A DNA stretch of 64,000 nucleotides, from positions 1 through 64,000 of the forward strand of contig NZ_BAZF01000015.1 of NCBI RefSeq assembly GCF_000813145.1, read 5' to 3'. The DNA comes from Geobacter sp. OR-1. Its GTDB lineage: Bacteria > Desulfobacterota > Desulfuromonadia > Geobacterales > DSM-12255. Position 1 is the first letter of the stretch. Every line of letters begins with the position of its first letter. The notes beneath the pieces are model-generated. The model made no database searches, was not told the origin of the DNA, and saw nothing but the letters and a program-made list of their open reading frames with translations. A program made the position numbers and the translations under genes. Below are positions 41,957 to 50,741 of the stretch, in pieces.

Positions 41957-43219
41957 ATGGACATAATTTCCATGGGACAATCAACTAACCGCCTGTTTGG
42001 AAGGATTTTGCTGGACGGCAGATTTATGTCGCAACAAAATCTTGATTATGCGCTCGAACAGCAAAAACATACCAAGGAGCTTTTAGGGCAGGTATTAGTC
42101 AGGATGGGGGTACTGGCATCTGATGATGTCAAGGCCCCGCTGATAGTACAAGAACACCTCGGAGACATCAACAATGCAGTAAAAATTGCTGCTGGAGAGC
42201 GACAGCTGCTTGGCGAGCTACTCGTTCATTCAGGGCATATTACCAACGATCAGCTTGATCTTGTAATTGCCGAACAGCAGCGAAGCGGCGAGAAAATTGG
42301 CGAGGTATTCAAACGCCTCGGCATACTCACGCAAAGACAACTGAACGCCTTACTCGACTTTCAGATCAACCAGCAAACACCTCAGACTTCACCTCTCAGA
42401 CTTGGCGAGCTGCTTGTTGCCACCGGGCATATTACTCGTGAGCAGTTGGAGGATGCCCTTCGCAGGCAGGAACTATCCAATAAGAAACTTGGTGAGGTAC
42501 TCGTAGAAGCGGGATACATCCTCCCCAGCCGCGTCAAGCATGGCATCCGCTTACAAAAGATGCTGGTGAAAGCGGTTCTTGCAGCCATCCTTTCCCTCGG
42601 AGTGAGCACTACAAGTTATGCCGACCCCATCCCGGATTCGACTCAAACACTCATGAAGCGCGTAATTGACGAATCTGGCGAGTTCTCTCGCCTCTCGGCA
42701 ACGGAAGCAGAGCTGTCCCGGCTTGTTAATAACTATCGAGAAGCAAACGGGCTCCCGCCGGTTTCCAATTCCAGGTCACTGAACAAGGTTGCCCGTATGC
42801 ATGCGATTGACCTGGTCGAAAACCGTCCTATTGATGGAACGGACAGTCGGGGGTTTGACTGCTCCCTCCACAGCTGGTCGAACAATGGCTCCTGGACGCC
42901 GGTCTGCTACACGAAAGACCATGCCTACGCAAAAGCCATGTGGGACAAACCGCGGGAAATCACTAACTTCATCTACACCGGCGACGGGTATGAAAACGCC
43001 TATGCCACAAGTGACTCTGAAGTGACTCCGGCCAATGTACTAAAGGCTTGGAAAGCAAGCCCGAGCCACAATGCCCTGATCCTCGAATCAGGAATCTGGA
43101 AAAGCAGTAACCTTCTCGCTTTTGGTGTCGGGATCTACAAGAATGTTGCCGTAATTTGGTTCGGCTCCCTTACAGATCCGCTCGGACCGATGAATTCGGT
43201 GGAAATCGCCTTAAAATAA
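41957..43219 (+). CDS. Fusion of three MshEN-type motif pairs, a membrane segment and a CAP domain
   Basis: A 420-residue protein with an unusual architecture. Residues 13-200 hold six 24-residue motifs ending in Gln, in three pairs each spaced by exactly 5 residues: 13-36/42-65, 84-107/113-136, 148-171/177-200. The fifth reads RLGELLVATGHITREQLEDA then LRRQ. This 24+5+24 layout is that of MshEN c-di-GMP-binding domains found at the N-terminus of type IV pilus and type II secretion ATPases. A membrane segment follows (about 202-221, ending SYAD), then a CAP domain: first His in VARMHAIDL, CSLHSWS, Glu in GYENAYATS, second His in SPSHNALIL. The MshEN part would be cytoplasmic and the CAP part periplasmic. 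The sensing role is inferred. The gene has its own sigma-54 site and is monocistronic. Confidence 0.78.
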   Translation: MDIISMGQSTNRLFGRILLDGRFMSQQNLDYALEQQKHTKELLGQVLVRMGVLASDDVKAPLIVQEHLGDINNAVKIAAGERQLLGELLVHSGHITNDQLDLVIAEQQRSGEKIGEVFKRLGILTQRQLNALLDFQINQQTPQTSPLRLGELLVATGHITREQLEDALRRQELSNKKLGEVLVEAGYILPSRVKHGIRLQKMLVKAVLAAILSLGVSTTSYADPIPDSTQTLMKRVIDESGEFSRLSATEAELSRLVNNYREANGLPPVSNSRSLNKVARMHAIDLVENRPIDGTDSRGFDCSLHSWSNNGSWTPVCYTKDHAYAKAMWDKPREITNFIYTGDGYENAYATSDSEVTPANVLKAWKASPSHNALILESGIWKSSNLLAFGVGIYKNVAVIWFGSLTDPLGPMNSVEIALK

Positions 43220-43249
43220 CAGCGCAATAACCAAATCAAAGAGTTACGA

Positions 43250-44875
43250 TCAATATCTTATTGCAAGTCCAACCAGCGCTATCAGCGTCACTTTCGTCAT
43301 GCCCCGATAATTCCCTCTCAGCTCGGCAAACAATATCTCGCAACTGAAATACATGATGATTATCTTGGCGGCAACAAGCCCCAAACGAAAATCATGCAAA
43401 TTTGTCTGTTGAATATTGGGAATTGCCAGTACTATGAAAAGAATCAGGAAATCCAGCGGCGTGCTTTTAAAACCGATTTTCCTTTTAGTCAGCTTAGACA
43501 CCAAAATGTTCAGAATTGCCAGGATAATAAAGGCAGAATTATATATTCTAAAGGTCATGCTGCTAAAATTGCTGACTACTATGTCGCTGTGATAAATAGA
43601 TATCGGAATCAGTAAATAAAGAATCGTTCTTAACCAGTCATCCAATCCGTTCCGGAAGAACCTCATTATCAAAAGCAAGACCGTTGCCGTTATTAATGCT
43701 GCTATCTTTAAGTATGTTCCCAAAGGATTTGCCAACAGAACCGTCAACAACAGTATTACCGGCATCCCTACCTTAAGAGCGCCAAAAAGATATTTGATTG
43801 TATCGGTATCATCGCGTAACCAGCCAAGAAAACCTTTGATCTTAACAATCAGAGCCAGCCGTTTAGGTTGCCAATGATAACGATTGGATTGAGAGAAAAT
43901 TATCAGAACCGTTACCGAAAATCCTATATAAGCAAGAAGTAACAGCCAATCGGAGTAAAATCGGAATCGATAAGCAGAGAGAATGAGAAACGTCTGAATC
44001 AGATAGATGGCGAGCACGGATTCGGTCTGATGCAGACCAAGACCCAGCAGACTGTGATGGAAATGGGCCTTGTCCGCCAAGAAAGGCGATTTCCCCCTTA
44101 TTACGCGGCTGGTCATGACCGTCAGAGTGTCGAGTACCGGAAACCCGAGGATGATCAGCGGAAGCAGTGGGCTGAGGGGAGTTGAACCCTGGGTCAGGGC
44201 CAGGGCCATGGTAATAGCCGAGTAACCGAGAAATTGACTCCCGGTGTCCCCCATGAAAATCGTAGCAGGAAAGGTATTGTGCCGTAAAAATCCGAATACA
44301 GCGCCGCAAAGAGACAAAGAAACAAGCCCGACCGAAAAGTCCCCTTCCAGATACGCAAGAAACCCTATGCAAGCCAGGCTTAACAACGATATTCCACCGG
44401 CAAGGCCATCCAAACCATCGGCAAGATTAATTGCATTGGTAACGCCGACGATGGCCAGCACTGTAATCGGCAGGGCAACCACCTCCGGCAGCACCACCCC
44501 TTCTGGCAGAAGCATCCCCAAGTAGGTGATTTTGATGCCACCCCAAAATATCACCAGGAGTGCCGCAATAATCTGTCCGGCCAGCTTCCCGACAGGGGAA
44601 AGGCCGGAGATATCGTCAAGCAAACCGAACCCCACAATTACTGCAGCGCCGGCAAGATAGGAAAGAACCATCCTATCTTCCGATACCCAGTAAAAAATCG
44701 GCAGCAAAGCACCGATTGCCATTGCAATCCCGCCAATGCGCGGGATCGGTTGCGTGTGAACCTTGCGTTCGTCAGGCATATCAAGCAATTGATAACGAAA
44801 TGCCAGCTTGCTCAGCAACGGGATGGCAATAGTGGTAAAAATCACCGAAAACAGCAATGTGGAAAGAAAGATCAT
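43250..44875 (-). CDS. WecA/MraY-family sugar-phosphate transferase with extra membrane domain
   Basis: A 541-residue polytopic protein. The first about 330 residues are a WecA-like enzyme that links a sugar phosphate to undecaprenyl phosphate: DMPDERKVHTQPIPRIGGIA, GFGLLDDISGL, NAINLADGLDGLAGG, FMGDTGSQFLGY and the HHSLLGLG-type HxH loop (KAHFHHSLLGLGL). The C-terminal about 200 residues add further membrane helices not found in WecA; their role is unknown. It starts in the ATGA overlap with the exosortase stop. Its position at the end of the operon suggests it initiates the EPS repeat unit. Confidence 0.88.
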   Translation of the reverse strand: MIFLSTLLFSVIFTTIAIPLLSKLAFRYQLLDMPDERKVHTQPIPRIGGIAMAIGALLPIFYWVSEDRMVLSYLAGAAVIVGFGLLDDISGLSPVGKLAGQIIAALLVIFWGGIKITYLGMLLPEGVVLPEVVALPITVLAIVGVTNAINLADGLDGLAGGISLLSLACIGFLAYLEGDFSVGLVSLSLCGAVFGFLRHNTFPATIFMGDTGSQFLGYSAITMALALTQGSTPLSPLLPLIILGFPVLDTLTVMTSRVIRGKSPFLADKAHFHHSLLGLGLHQTESVLAIYLIQTFLILSAYRFRFYSDWLLLLAYIGFSVTVLIIFSQSNRYHWQPKRLALIVKIKGFLGWLRDDTDTIKYLFGALKVGMPVILLLTVLLANPLGTYLKIAALITATVLLLIMRFFRNGLDDWLRTILYLLIPISIYHSDIVVSNFSSMTFRIYNSAFIILAILNILVSKLTKRKIGFKSTPLDFLILFIVLAIPNIQQTNLHDFRLGLVAAKIIIMYFSCEILFAELRGNYRGMTKVTLIALVGLAIRY

Positions 44876-46413
44876 CTGGAACCCGGGATGAAAGTATTCA
44901 GAGCTGGGACTGAGAGTTGGACAAACTCTTTCAGACGTCTTTCGGCCAACTCGATCGGTTCTCCGTTCTCCACCGGAGTGATTAATCTGACAAGAGCGCC
45001 GTCAGTGCGGTGCACGGTCAAGGCATCCAAGAAGGCATACAGCTTAAGCTGTACCATGGAGGTAAGAATCCGACCCCTCTGGGGAAACCAATAGTAGACC
45101 AGCATGCGGTCACCGCTCTTCTGTATGAAAGCGCGTCGAACCGTCATAAGCCCGGCGGCTCCCGGAGTAGTGACAACACCGGACTCCTCAAACGACCAAC
45201 CATTTCCCGGCAGACACGACGCCGGTGAATGACTCGATTCGCCCTTACGCTGACTGTCATTGTAGGCGACATATATACTGACAACCTTGCCTTGCGGATT
45301 GCGGTATTCGGCCATCAGGTAATCGCTCAAGTGTAGAGATGCCAAGAGGTCAGCATTCAGCCCAAATCGGGCACCCTGCCACTCGCCTACCGTCATTGGA
45401 AACTGCTGCAGAGGCCTGGCGATTGGAACCTTTTCACGGAAATCCAGGGTACGAGAAGCACCCAGTGTCCCCAACAACAGGATAGTGACTACAGCGATCA
45501 TCTGCCAGGAGAACCGGCTCCCGACATTGTCTCCAGACTGGATATTGAAACTTTGTTCGGCAGGAGAAGCCCCTCCGATACGCCGTAGCAACCACATTTC
45601 TCCCAGCAGCAGTGCAAGACTGACCATAAAGATCAACCAACCGGAAAAATCGTGAAAAAAACCCTCGGCAACAGCTGCCCCCCAGAACTGGTAAAGAAAG
45701 CCGACAGAAGCTATCCTCAGGCTGTTGGTGAGTACCGTCAGCGGGATCGTGGAGATAACCAGAACAGCTTTCTTCCACCTGGCAGCATTGAAATGATAGG
45801 CAAGCAGCAGACCGAGCAACAGTAGAGGGATCAGGTAACGAAGACCACTGCAGGCATCCACCACCTGTAACTGGGTAAATCCGAGGTCAATTTTGTTACC
45901 CTCCCGAAATGCGGTCAGACCGGCAAGCCGGATCATAGCGACCCCAATCTGGGAGGAGAGGAGCTTCAACTTAAAGCTCATGTTGCTGTAAACCACGTTC
46001 GGCAGCGGGAACATGGCCAGAAGGAATAACATCGGGAAGGCAATTTGCTTGAGCTTGTTCCACCCCAGGTACATCCAAAGCAGACCTACCAGAACCAGCC
46101 AAGATGACAGAGAAAGGGCATAGTATTCCCCCCCCAGTTCACCCAGCCAGTAAAGCGCAATGCCCGGCAACAACACAGCGAAGCCGCTCCATGAGGGCAC
46201 TGAAGGAACTCTATCTAATTCCCTTCTTTTTTCCCATACCAGATAGGCTGCAATAAGTGGCACGAAGTAACAGTAAGCAAAGTCTTCATTTCCCCATAAC
46301 TTCAACATATTTGAGTAGGGTACGAAGTACAACAGGCCGCAAATAACAGCTATAGCCGAGCATATAAATATGTTTGCTGTGCGTGTCTTCAGTGTCTTAC
46401 CTATTTGACTCAT
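44872..46413 (-). CDS. xrtD: Exosortase fused to an EpsI-type domain (XrtD-like)
   Basis: A 513-residue protein. The N-terminal about 290 residues are a polytopic exosortase with the catalytic triad: Cys near 184 in VVDACSGLRYLIP, Arg near 232 in TNSLRIASVG, His near 254 in FFHDFSGWLIF. From about 300 an EpsI-like periplasmic domain follows (VGEWQGARFGLNADLLASLH, CLPGNGWSFEESG). Exosortases cleave PEP-CTERM-type tags; with tags of the PIPGAAW type nearby and the EpsI fusion, the VPLPA-specific XrtD class is the best fit, but I cannot rule out another class. Upstream spacing to the GT2 gene is 85 bp. Confidence 0.87.
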   Translation of the reverse strand: MSQIGKTLKTRTANIFICSAIAVICGLLYFVPYSNMLKLWGNEDFAYCYFVPLIAAYLVWEKRRELDRVPSVPSWSGFAVLLPGIALYWLGELGGEYYALSLSSWLVLVGLLWMYLGWNKLKQIAFPMLFLLAMFPLPNVVYSNMSFKLKLLSSQIGVAMIRLAGLTAFREGNKIDLGFTQLQVVDACSGLRYLIPLLLLGLLLAYHFNAARWKKAVLVISTIPLTVLTNSLRIASVGFLYQFWGAAVAEGFFHDFSGWLIFMVSLALLLGEMWLLRRIGGASPAEQSFNIQSGDNVGSRFSWQMIAVVTILLLGTLGASRTLDFREKVPIARPLQQFPMTVGEWQGARFGLNADLLASLHLSDYLMAEYRNPQGKVVSIYVAYNDSQRKGESSHSPASCLPGNGWSFEESGVVTTPGAAGLMTVRRAFIQKSGDRMLVYYWFPQRGRILTSMVQLKLYAFLDALTVHRTDGALVRLITPVENGEPIELAERRLKEFVQLSVPALNTFIPGSR

Positions 46414-46498
46414 TGATTGGCCTAAGTTTGCTCCGACAAGGCTGTCTCATTTCACTGCCAAAGCATATTCTGTCCCTGTATCAGAAGTCTCCTCGACA

Positions 46499-47296
46499 CT
46501 AACTGGCATTATTTTGATCTGCTTCTTTTGGTCTCATAAACAACCACTTTGCATAATATTTGACTAAACTTATGATATGTATCCACATCAATCGATTCAT
46601 TATTGAAAATCTTGTCGTACTCTCTCTCCCGGCATTATGCTCGACTTTCCACAAAGGCTGATGCCAAACCTCCCAATTATGCTTCCAAAAAGTCCGGCAC
46701 CAATCCATATCTTCTACATACATGAAATAACGGGGATCAAACATCCCTGCGGAATCTATGGCGCTGCGTCTAACGAGCATGCAGGCGCCAGATACCCAGT
46801 CAATTGTTTGGGGTTTAGAAGTATCGACACTTTCGAGTACCGAGCCGGTATTTGATTTAAAGGTACGCTTCAATAATCGGTTTATAAGCTTCAGCGGTGT
46901 CATGAAATACCGGCATGAATCCTGTATTTCTCCGGCATTATCGATAATCATAGGGCCTATTACACCAATATAAGGGTTTTCTTCCATCATTTTGACAGCA
47001 TATTTTATTGACGAATCCAGCATTCTACAATCAGGGTTAAACAACAGGACATATTCCCCTGTTGATCTCAAAATTCCTTGATTGCACGCCTTGCCAAACC
47101 CAACGTTTTCACTATTGAAGATGAAATTGGCTGCTGAGAATTTAGAAATTATATCAGCTTGCTTTTCATCTGAATAACAACTGTTACTTGTTACAATTAT
47201 TTCAGTTGAATCATTACACCAAGTGATGATGGAATTTATTGCTGGTATAATTATTTCCGTATCTTTATATTCAACAATTATGACACTCAAGTCCAT
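46499..47296 (-). CDS. Glycosyltransferase family 2 (rhamnosyltransferase-like)
   Basis: A 265-residue cytoplasmic GT-A enzyme: MDLSVIIVEYKDTEIIIPAI, NVGFGKACNQGI and LLFNPDCRM (DxD-like NPDC), plus DWVSGACMLVRRSAIDSAG and the MYVEDMDWCRTFWKHNW acceptor-loop typical of rhamnosyltransferases. It adds one sugar to the lipid-linked repeat unit. ATG 47296 shares a base with the stop of the previous gene. AT-rich codon use like its neighbours in the island. Confidence 0.9.
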   Translation of the reverse strand: MDLSVIIVEYKDTEIIIPAINSIITWCNDSTEIIVTSNSCYSDEKQADIISKFSAANFIFNSENVGFGKACNQGILRSTGEYVLLFNPDCRMLDSSIKYAVKMMEENPYIGVIGPMIIDNAGEIQDSCRYFMTPLKLINRLLKRTFKSNTGSVLESVDTSKPQTIDWVSGACMLVRRSAIDSAGMFDPRYFMYVEDMDWCRTFWKHNWEVWHQPLWKVEHNAGRESTTRFSIMNRLMWIHIISLVKYYAKWLFMRPKEADQNNAS

Positions 47297-47763
47297 CAAA
47301 TATTATCCTCAATAAAACCGGATATGATTTCTGCTATTCTGTTACAATGCTTAATAGCAATGTCACGTGTACGCGCCTCATTTATGGCCCTAGGAAGATC
47401 CGCAATATCATAGACCCCAGTAACTAATCCCAATCTTTCGAGTTCGCGCACTAATTCTTCTTGACAGTCAGGAGCTTCGTTGAGTTCCGGTTTACGTGGA
47501 ACTGCCACCACCTTTTTCCCTGCTCTAAGACAATCTGCTATACTGCCAAATCCCCCCTGGGTAATTACCAGTTCAGATTGAAGAATCTTCTCGTGAACCG
47601 CGGATTTTTCGAGAAATCTTCTATGGCTTGCGTACCGAGGAATATATGCGGTGTGCCCCAATTGGACAAATAAATCTTCTCCCGATTGCTCGGCATACAG
47701 ATCCACTGCGCGAACCAGTCTTTCAAAACAGTAAGGATTTGTGCCGACAAGAACCAAAATCAA
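47296..47763 (-). CDS. Glycosyltransferase catalytic subunit (Alg13/EpsF-like)
   Basis: A 155-residue protein matching the C-terminal half of GT28 enzymes: ILVLVGTNPYCFERLVRAVD, SELVITQGGFGSIADCLRAG (the UDP-sugar loop), KVVAVPRKPELNEAPDCQEE. Such halves pair with a separate membrane anchor subunit, here the Alg14-like gene upstream. TTG 47763 is used as start because GGAGG lies 8 nt upstream and the TTGA overlap couples it to the upstream stop; the frame is open to 47817. Confidence 0.85.
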   Translation of the reverse strand: MILVLVGTNPYCFERLVRAVDLYAEQSGEDLFVQLGHTAYIPRYASHRRFLEKSAVHEKILQSELVITQGGFGSIADCLRAGKKVVAVPRKPELNEAPDCQEELVRELERLGLVTGVYDIADLPRAINEARTRDIAIKHCNRIAEIISGFIEDNI

Positions 47764-48218
47764 ATCAACAAACCTCCGTACCTGGCTCGCGGGAAATGCT
47801 TTAACAAAGGCTCCCACTGGACTATGAACAGATCGCTGACATAGTACATGAACTTTCCGGTCAACGAAGGATTGTAGATTCTGGCACCTGTTTCAATGTA
47901 GATTATTTTTGAACCAAATAATTTACCTATCACGCACATCCCTATGGTCATACCACTGCCAGTGCTTAAAATAAATTTTGGCCTTTTCATAATATATATT
48001 CTGAATGCCTGAATAAAATTAACAAGATATTTAAAAGGGTTTTTATGCGGATTGATTATGAAGTGAGTTTCATATCCGGATGGATTATTAACCAAATGAG
48101 GAAGACGGTATGTTACAACGAATGCGGGAGTTTGTATATTTTCTATTGCCATTAAAGCTTCAGTCAAATGCCCCCCTGCAGAACAGACAACACACAATTC
48201 ATTATGCTTGTTAAACAT
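47760..48218 (-). CDS. Glycosyltransferase membrane subunit (Alg14/EpsE-like)
   Basis: A 152-residue protein: ELCVVCSAGGHLTEALMAIE (donor-side Rossmann start), LSTGSGMTIGMCVIGKLFGS and IYIETGARIYNPSLTGKFMY, the Alg14 pattern. It recruits the Alg13-like partner to the membrane so that the pair transfers a sugar. The start at 48218 is preceded by AGGAAG; it overlaps the NTase-like gene by 8 nt and the catalytic subunit by 4 nt. Confidence 0.87.
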   Translation of the reverse strand: MFNKHNELCVVCSAGGHLTEALMAIENIQTPAFVVTYRLPHLVNNPSGYETHFIINPHKNPFKYLVNFIQAFRIYIMKRPKFILSTGSGMTIGMCVIGKLFGSKIIYIETGARIYNPSLTGKFMYYVSDLFIVQWEPLLKHFPRARYGGLLI

Positions 48219-48912
48219 AATTGTGCTTCCTATCATTCTCGTTCGGAATGTATGTCGCCTTAAATCGCGCAGCGAAATCAGCGAATGAGACTGAAGCTGA
48301 ATATTTTCTCGCAATAATGCCTAATGGGTCAAAAATAACTATCGGCGGCTCATCAGAGCGTATTTTTCTGTCATGTACCTCCAAGTTGAACGCATAGATA
48401 TCAAGCGGGAAACCATGCAACAATGCTCTGAATCTTTCAATAAACACCCATACCACTGCCTTTAACCATGATGTAGCGTTATTAGCCGGGAACACCCGCA
48501 GATCATAGTCAGACGACGACTTGAATTCATTTCTTGAAAGGCTTCCATAGGCAGCAGCCCCAGTTAAAAATTTGATCCCTTGAATTCGTAAATACATTTT
48601 CTCTACATAGGCAATGAAATCTTTAGGGTTTGAATGGCATTTGCCAATATTTTTTCTCAATACATACAAATGACCGTTGATAAACATATTTATTGAGTGT
48701 GCTATGAGTATTGATACAACAATATTTACGTGTAAAACAACCAACAAACCAACCAGTATTGAATCCAAAAAGATCTTGAAAGCCGCCTCACGCCTATCCA
48801 TATACAGCATTCCCTGAAATAACCAGTAAGAAGCGATAATACCAAAATATGACTTGGCTAATCTATCGAGATGTAATCTCTGTAGTATTGGATGAACTTC
48901 TTTTTGCGCCAT
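48211..48912 (-). CDS. Nucleotidyltransferase-fold protein with membrane segment
   Basis: A 233-residue protein. An N-terminal part with hydrophobic segments (about 45-75, ILVGLLVVLHVNIVVSILIA) precedes a small nucleotidyltransferase-like domain: AAAYGSLSRNEFKSSSDYDL, that is GS-x-S-R then SDYDLRV, the G-S and D-x-D metal-binding pattern of Pol beta-like enzymes. A third carboxylate may lie in FPLDIYAF. The gene is 2 nt after a P-loop kinase gene, so kinase and transferase may act in sequence, perhaps to modify the polysaccharide. I do not recognise a named family. Confidence 0.65.
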   Translation of the reverse strand: MAQKEVHPILQRLHLDRLAKSYFGIIASYWLFQGMLYMDRREAAFKIFLDSILVGLLVVLHVNIVVSILIAHSINMFINGHLYVLRKNIGKCHSNPKDFIAYVEKMYLRIQGIKFLTGAAAYGSLSRNEFKSSSDYDLRVFPANNATSWLKAVVWVFIERFRALLHGFPLDIYAFNLEVHDRKIRSDEPPIVIFDPLGIIARKYSASVSFADFAARFKATYIPNENDRKHNYV

Positions 48913-48914
48913 TT

Positions 48915-49568
48915 CTATACTAACTCCTGCAGGATTTTCTGCATTGTTTGCTCAGGGGTTCCATTATTGTCGATAACAGACCACTTGAAATATGCGGCAC
49001 AATCTTCATATAGTTCACAGCGCAGGTCAAAGTTTTTGTCCACTTGTACATCCGGTCGTGAGCAAAAAATCGCCGCCGGCTTTCTACTGATAAGTAATAC
49101 TTTGTGCGGTGCAGGAAGCAGCTTGACGAATAACCGCCCCAAAGATGTCCGATATAAGCGTTGTAATTTCGTATCAACCATGACATCAATCAGTGTGTCA
49201 TACGCGCCCCTGTCGCATATCAAAACGTTTGAACTCCCAAGCTTCGGCCACACCTTAAGCGCCGTCATAAGCCAAGTATCAATAAGTTGAAACAGTATAA
49301 AAAGCCACGCAATAAGCGAAGATCTATGGAAATCGTGATAGCCGATACGAACACCATTTACTTCGAGATAGTAGTTCAGCCCCAGCAACCTGCAGATAGC
49401 CAGGAGAGGTTTTGATGTTATATTGGAGAACCGTAGCCAAAGGTGGCTGACAGAAATACCCTGTCGCTGCAGTTCGGTAATAAGTTTTTCAGTCAAAAAA
49501 CTTTTCCCGGACCCGTCGACACCGGTCATGTAAATCACCCGGGGCAGTCCAGCAAGGTCATTGCGCAT
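48915..49568 (-). CDS. P-loop kinase (thymidylate-kinase-like) in the EPS cluster
   Basis: A 217-residue protein. Walker A GVDGSGKSFLTEKL is of the thymidylate-kinase type, with the RG-Y pattern NVLICDRGAYDTLIDVMVDT as the DRY-like motif and FCSRPDVQVDKNFDLRCELY as the lid region. Kinases of this group in polysaccharide loci may phosphorylate sugars or lipid intermediates rather than dTMP. The start at 49568 is chosen within the frame open to 49589; it overlaps the preceding glycosyltransferase by 11 nt. Exact substrate unknown. Confidence 0.72.
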   Translation of the reverse strand: MRNDLAGLPRVIYMTGVDGSGKSFLTEKLITELQRQGISVSHLWLRFSNITSKPLLAICRLLGLNYYLEVNGVRIGYHDFHRSSLIAWLFILFQLIDTWLMTALKVWPKLGSSNVLICDRGAYDTLIDVMVDTKLQRLYRTSLGRLFVKLLPAPHKVLLISRKPAAIFCSRPDVQVDKNFDLRCELYEDCAAYFKWSVIDNNGTPEQTMQKILQELV

Positions 49569-50739
49569 CAGAACCAACCACCCCGGCAAATCGTTCGGTT
49601 ATCATGTCCCATGTCGGGTAGTCACTCATGTACTGCAAACAATTCTTTTGTAAACCAGCATAGTGCTCTTCATGTCGGCAAATTGAATTCATGGCTGACG
49701 CCAACCCCTCTTTGTCCCCAGGCCGAACGACTATCCCCCGGTTGCGAACCATTTCCGGCATACCGTCGACATTAGTGGTGATAACCGGCTTCCCCAGCGC
49801 CATCGCTTCCAGGGCCCCGATCGGCATATCGGATGGCACCAGAATAAATGGAATAACAATCGCATCGGCAGCCATCAGATACTCATGGACTGATTTTTTG
49901 GGAAGGAGCCCTGGAACAATAATTGTGCGATCAGCGATGCGAAGCTCCTCAACACGGCGGCTCAGTGCTGTCGTTTCCTCATGGTTATCAGTCCTGGCAA
50001 GGACAAGGAGAACGGTATCGTTACTGCGCTGACAAGCGACAGCATACGACTCCAGCAGGAAATCTACGCCACGAATTCGGTACAACGAGCCAAGATACAT
50101 CAATATATTTTTATCGTGAGGTAAGGTATACTTGCACCGCATTTCCGCTACTGCAGCAGGTGCAATCATATCGTTGCTCTGCTCATGCCCGGGGGGAGCG
50201 AGGCAGATTTTGGCAGGCAGAGCCCCATTAGCAATTAAGAGGCCGGCATTCCGTTCGCTCAAAACCGCCGCGGCCTTTACAAATGGCGCATTAATCAAAT
50301 AAGAGGTAAAACGAAGCGGCACCAGGACATTCTTGTAATGAGATATGAGCTGCCGGAAAGGGATATGCTGCGACTGTGCAAGCAAGACCTCCTTCAGCGA
50401 ATAAAATGGCCCAGTGAACAGAAGAATTATCGGGCGGTTCAATCGTGAAAGACAGCGATAATAGAGCACTGCCTGTGGAGTGGCTGACCAAACGATACAC
50501 TCGGCCTTGGCGGTCAACTCTGTAAACACTCCTGGGACAAACAGTTCCCGTGCAGTTAGTCTATATACCGTTACCCCCTCAACAATCTCACCACCAACTG
50601 TCCGCTCGTCTTCTACCGACAACAGTGACACCTCATGTCCTGATTTGGCAAGACCTGAAGACACTTCCAGTAGATAGCGCCAGGGCATCAAGCGAAGATT
50701 TTTCGCCCTGAAATCATGGCAGAAAAACAACAGCCTCAT
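49558..50739 (-). CDS. Glycosyltransferase family 4
   Basis: A 393-residue GT-B enzyme. N-terminal acceptor domain from MRLLFFCHDFRAKNLRLMPW; C-terminal donor domain with ILMYLGSLYRIRGVDFLLES, IIVPGLLPKKSVHEYLMAAD and the EX7E-like PSDMPIGALEAMALGKPVIT. It adds a sugar to the lipid-linked unit, probably from a nucleotide-sugar. It lies 2 nt after the previous GT gene and overlaps the kinase gene. Confidence 0.9.
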   Translation of the reverse strand: MRLLFFCHDFRAKNLRLMPWRYLLEVSSGLAKSGHEVSLLSVEDERTVGGEIVEGVTVYRLTARELFVPGVFTELTAKAECIVWSATPQAVLYYRCLSRLNRPIILLFTGPFYSLKEVLLAQSQHIPFRQLISHYKNVLVPLRFTSYLINAPFVKAAAVLSERNAGLLIANGALPAKICLAPPGHEQSNDMIAPAAVAEMRCKYTLPHDKNILMYLGSLYRIRGVDFLLESYAVACQRSNDTVLLVLARTDNHEETTALSRRVEELRIADRTIIVPGLLPKKSVHEYLMAADAIVIPFILVPSDMPIGALEAMALGKPVITTNVDGMPEMVRNRGIVVRPGDKEGLASAMNSICRHEEHYAGLQKNCLQYMSDYPTWDMITERFAGVVGSDAQ

Positions 50740-50741
50740 TC

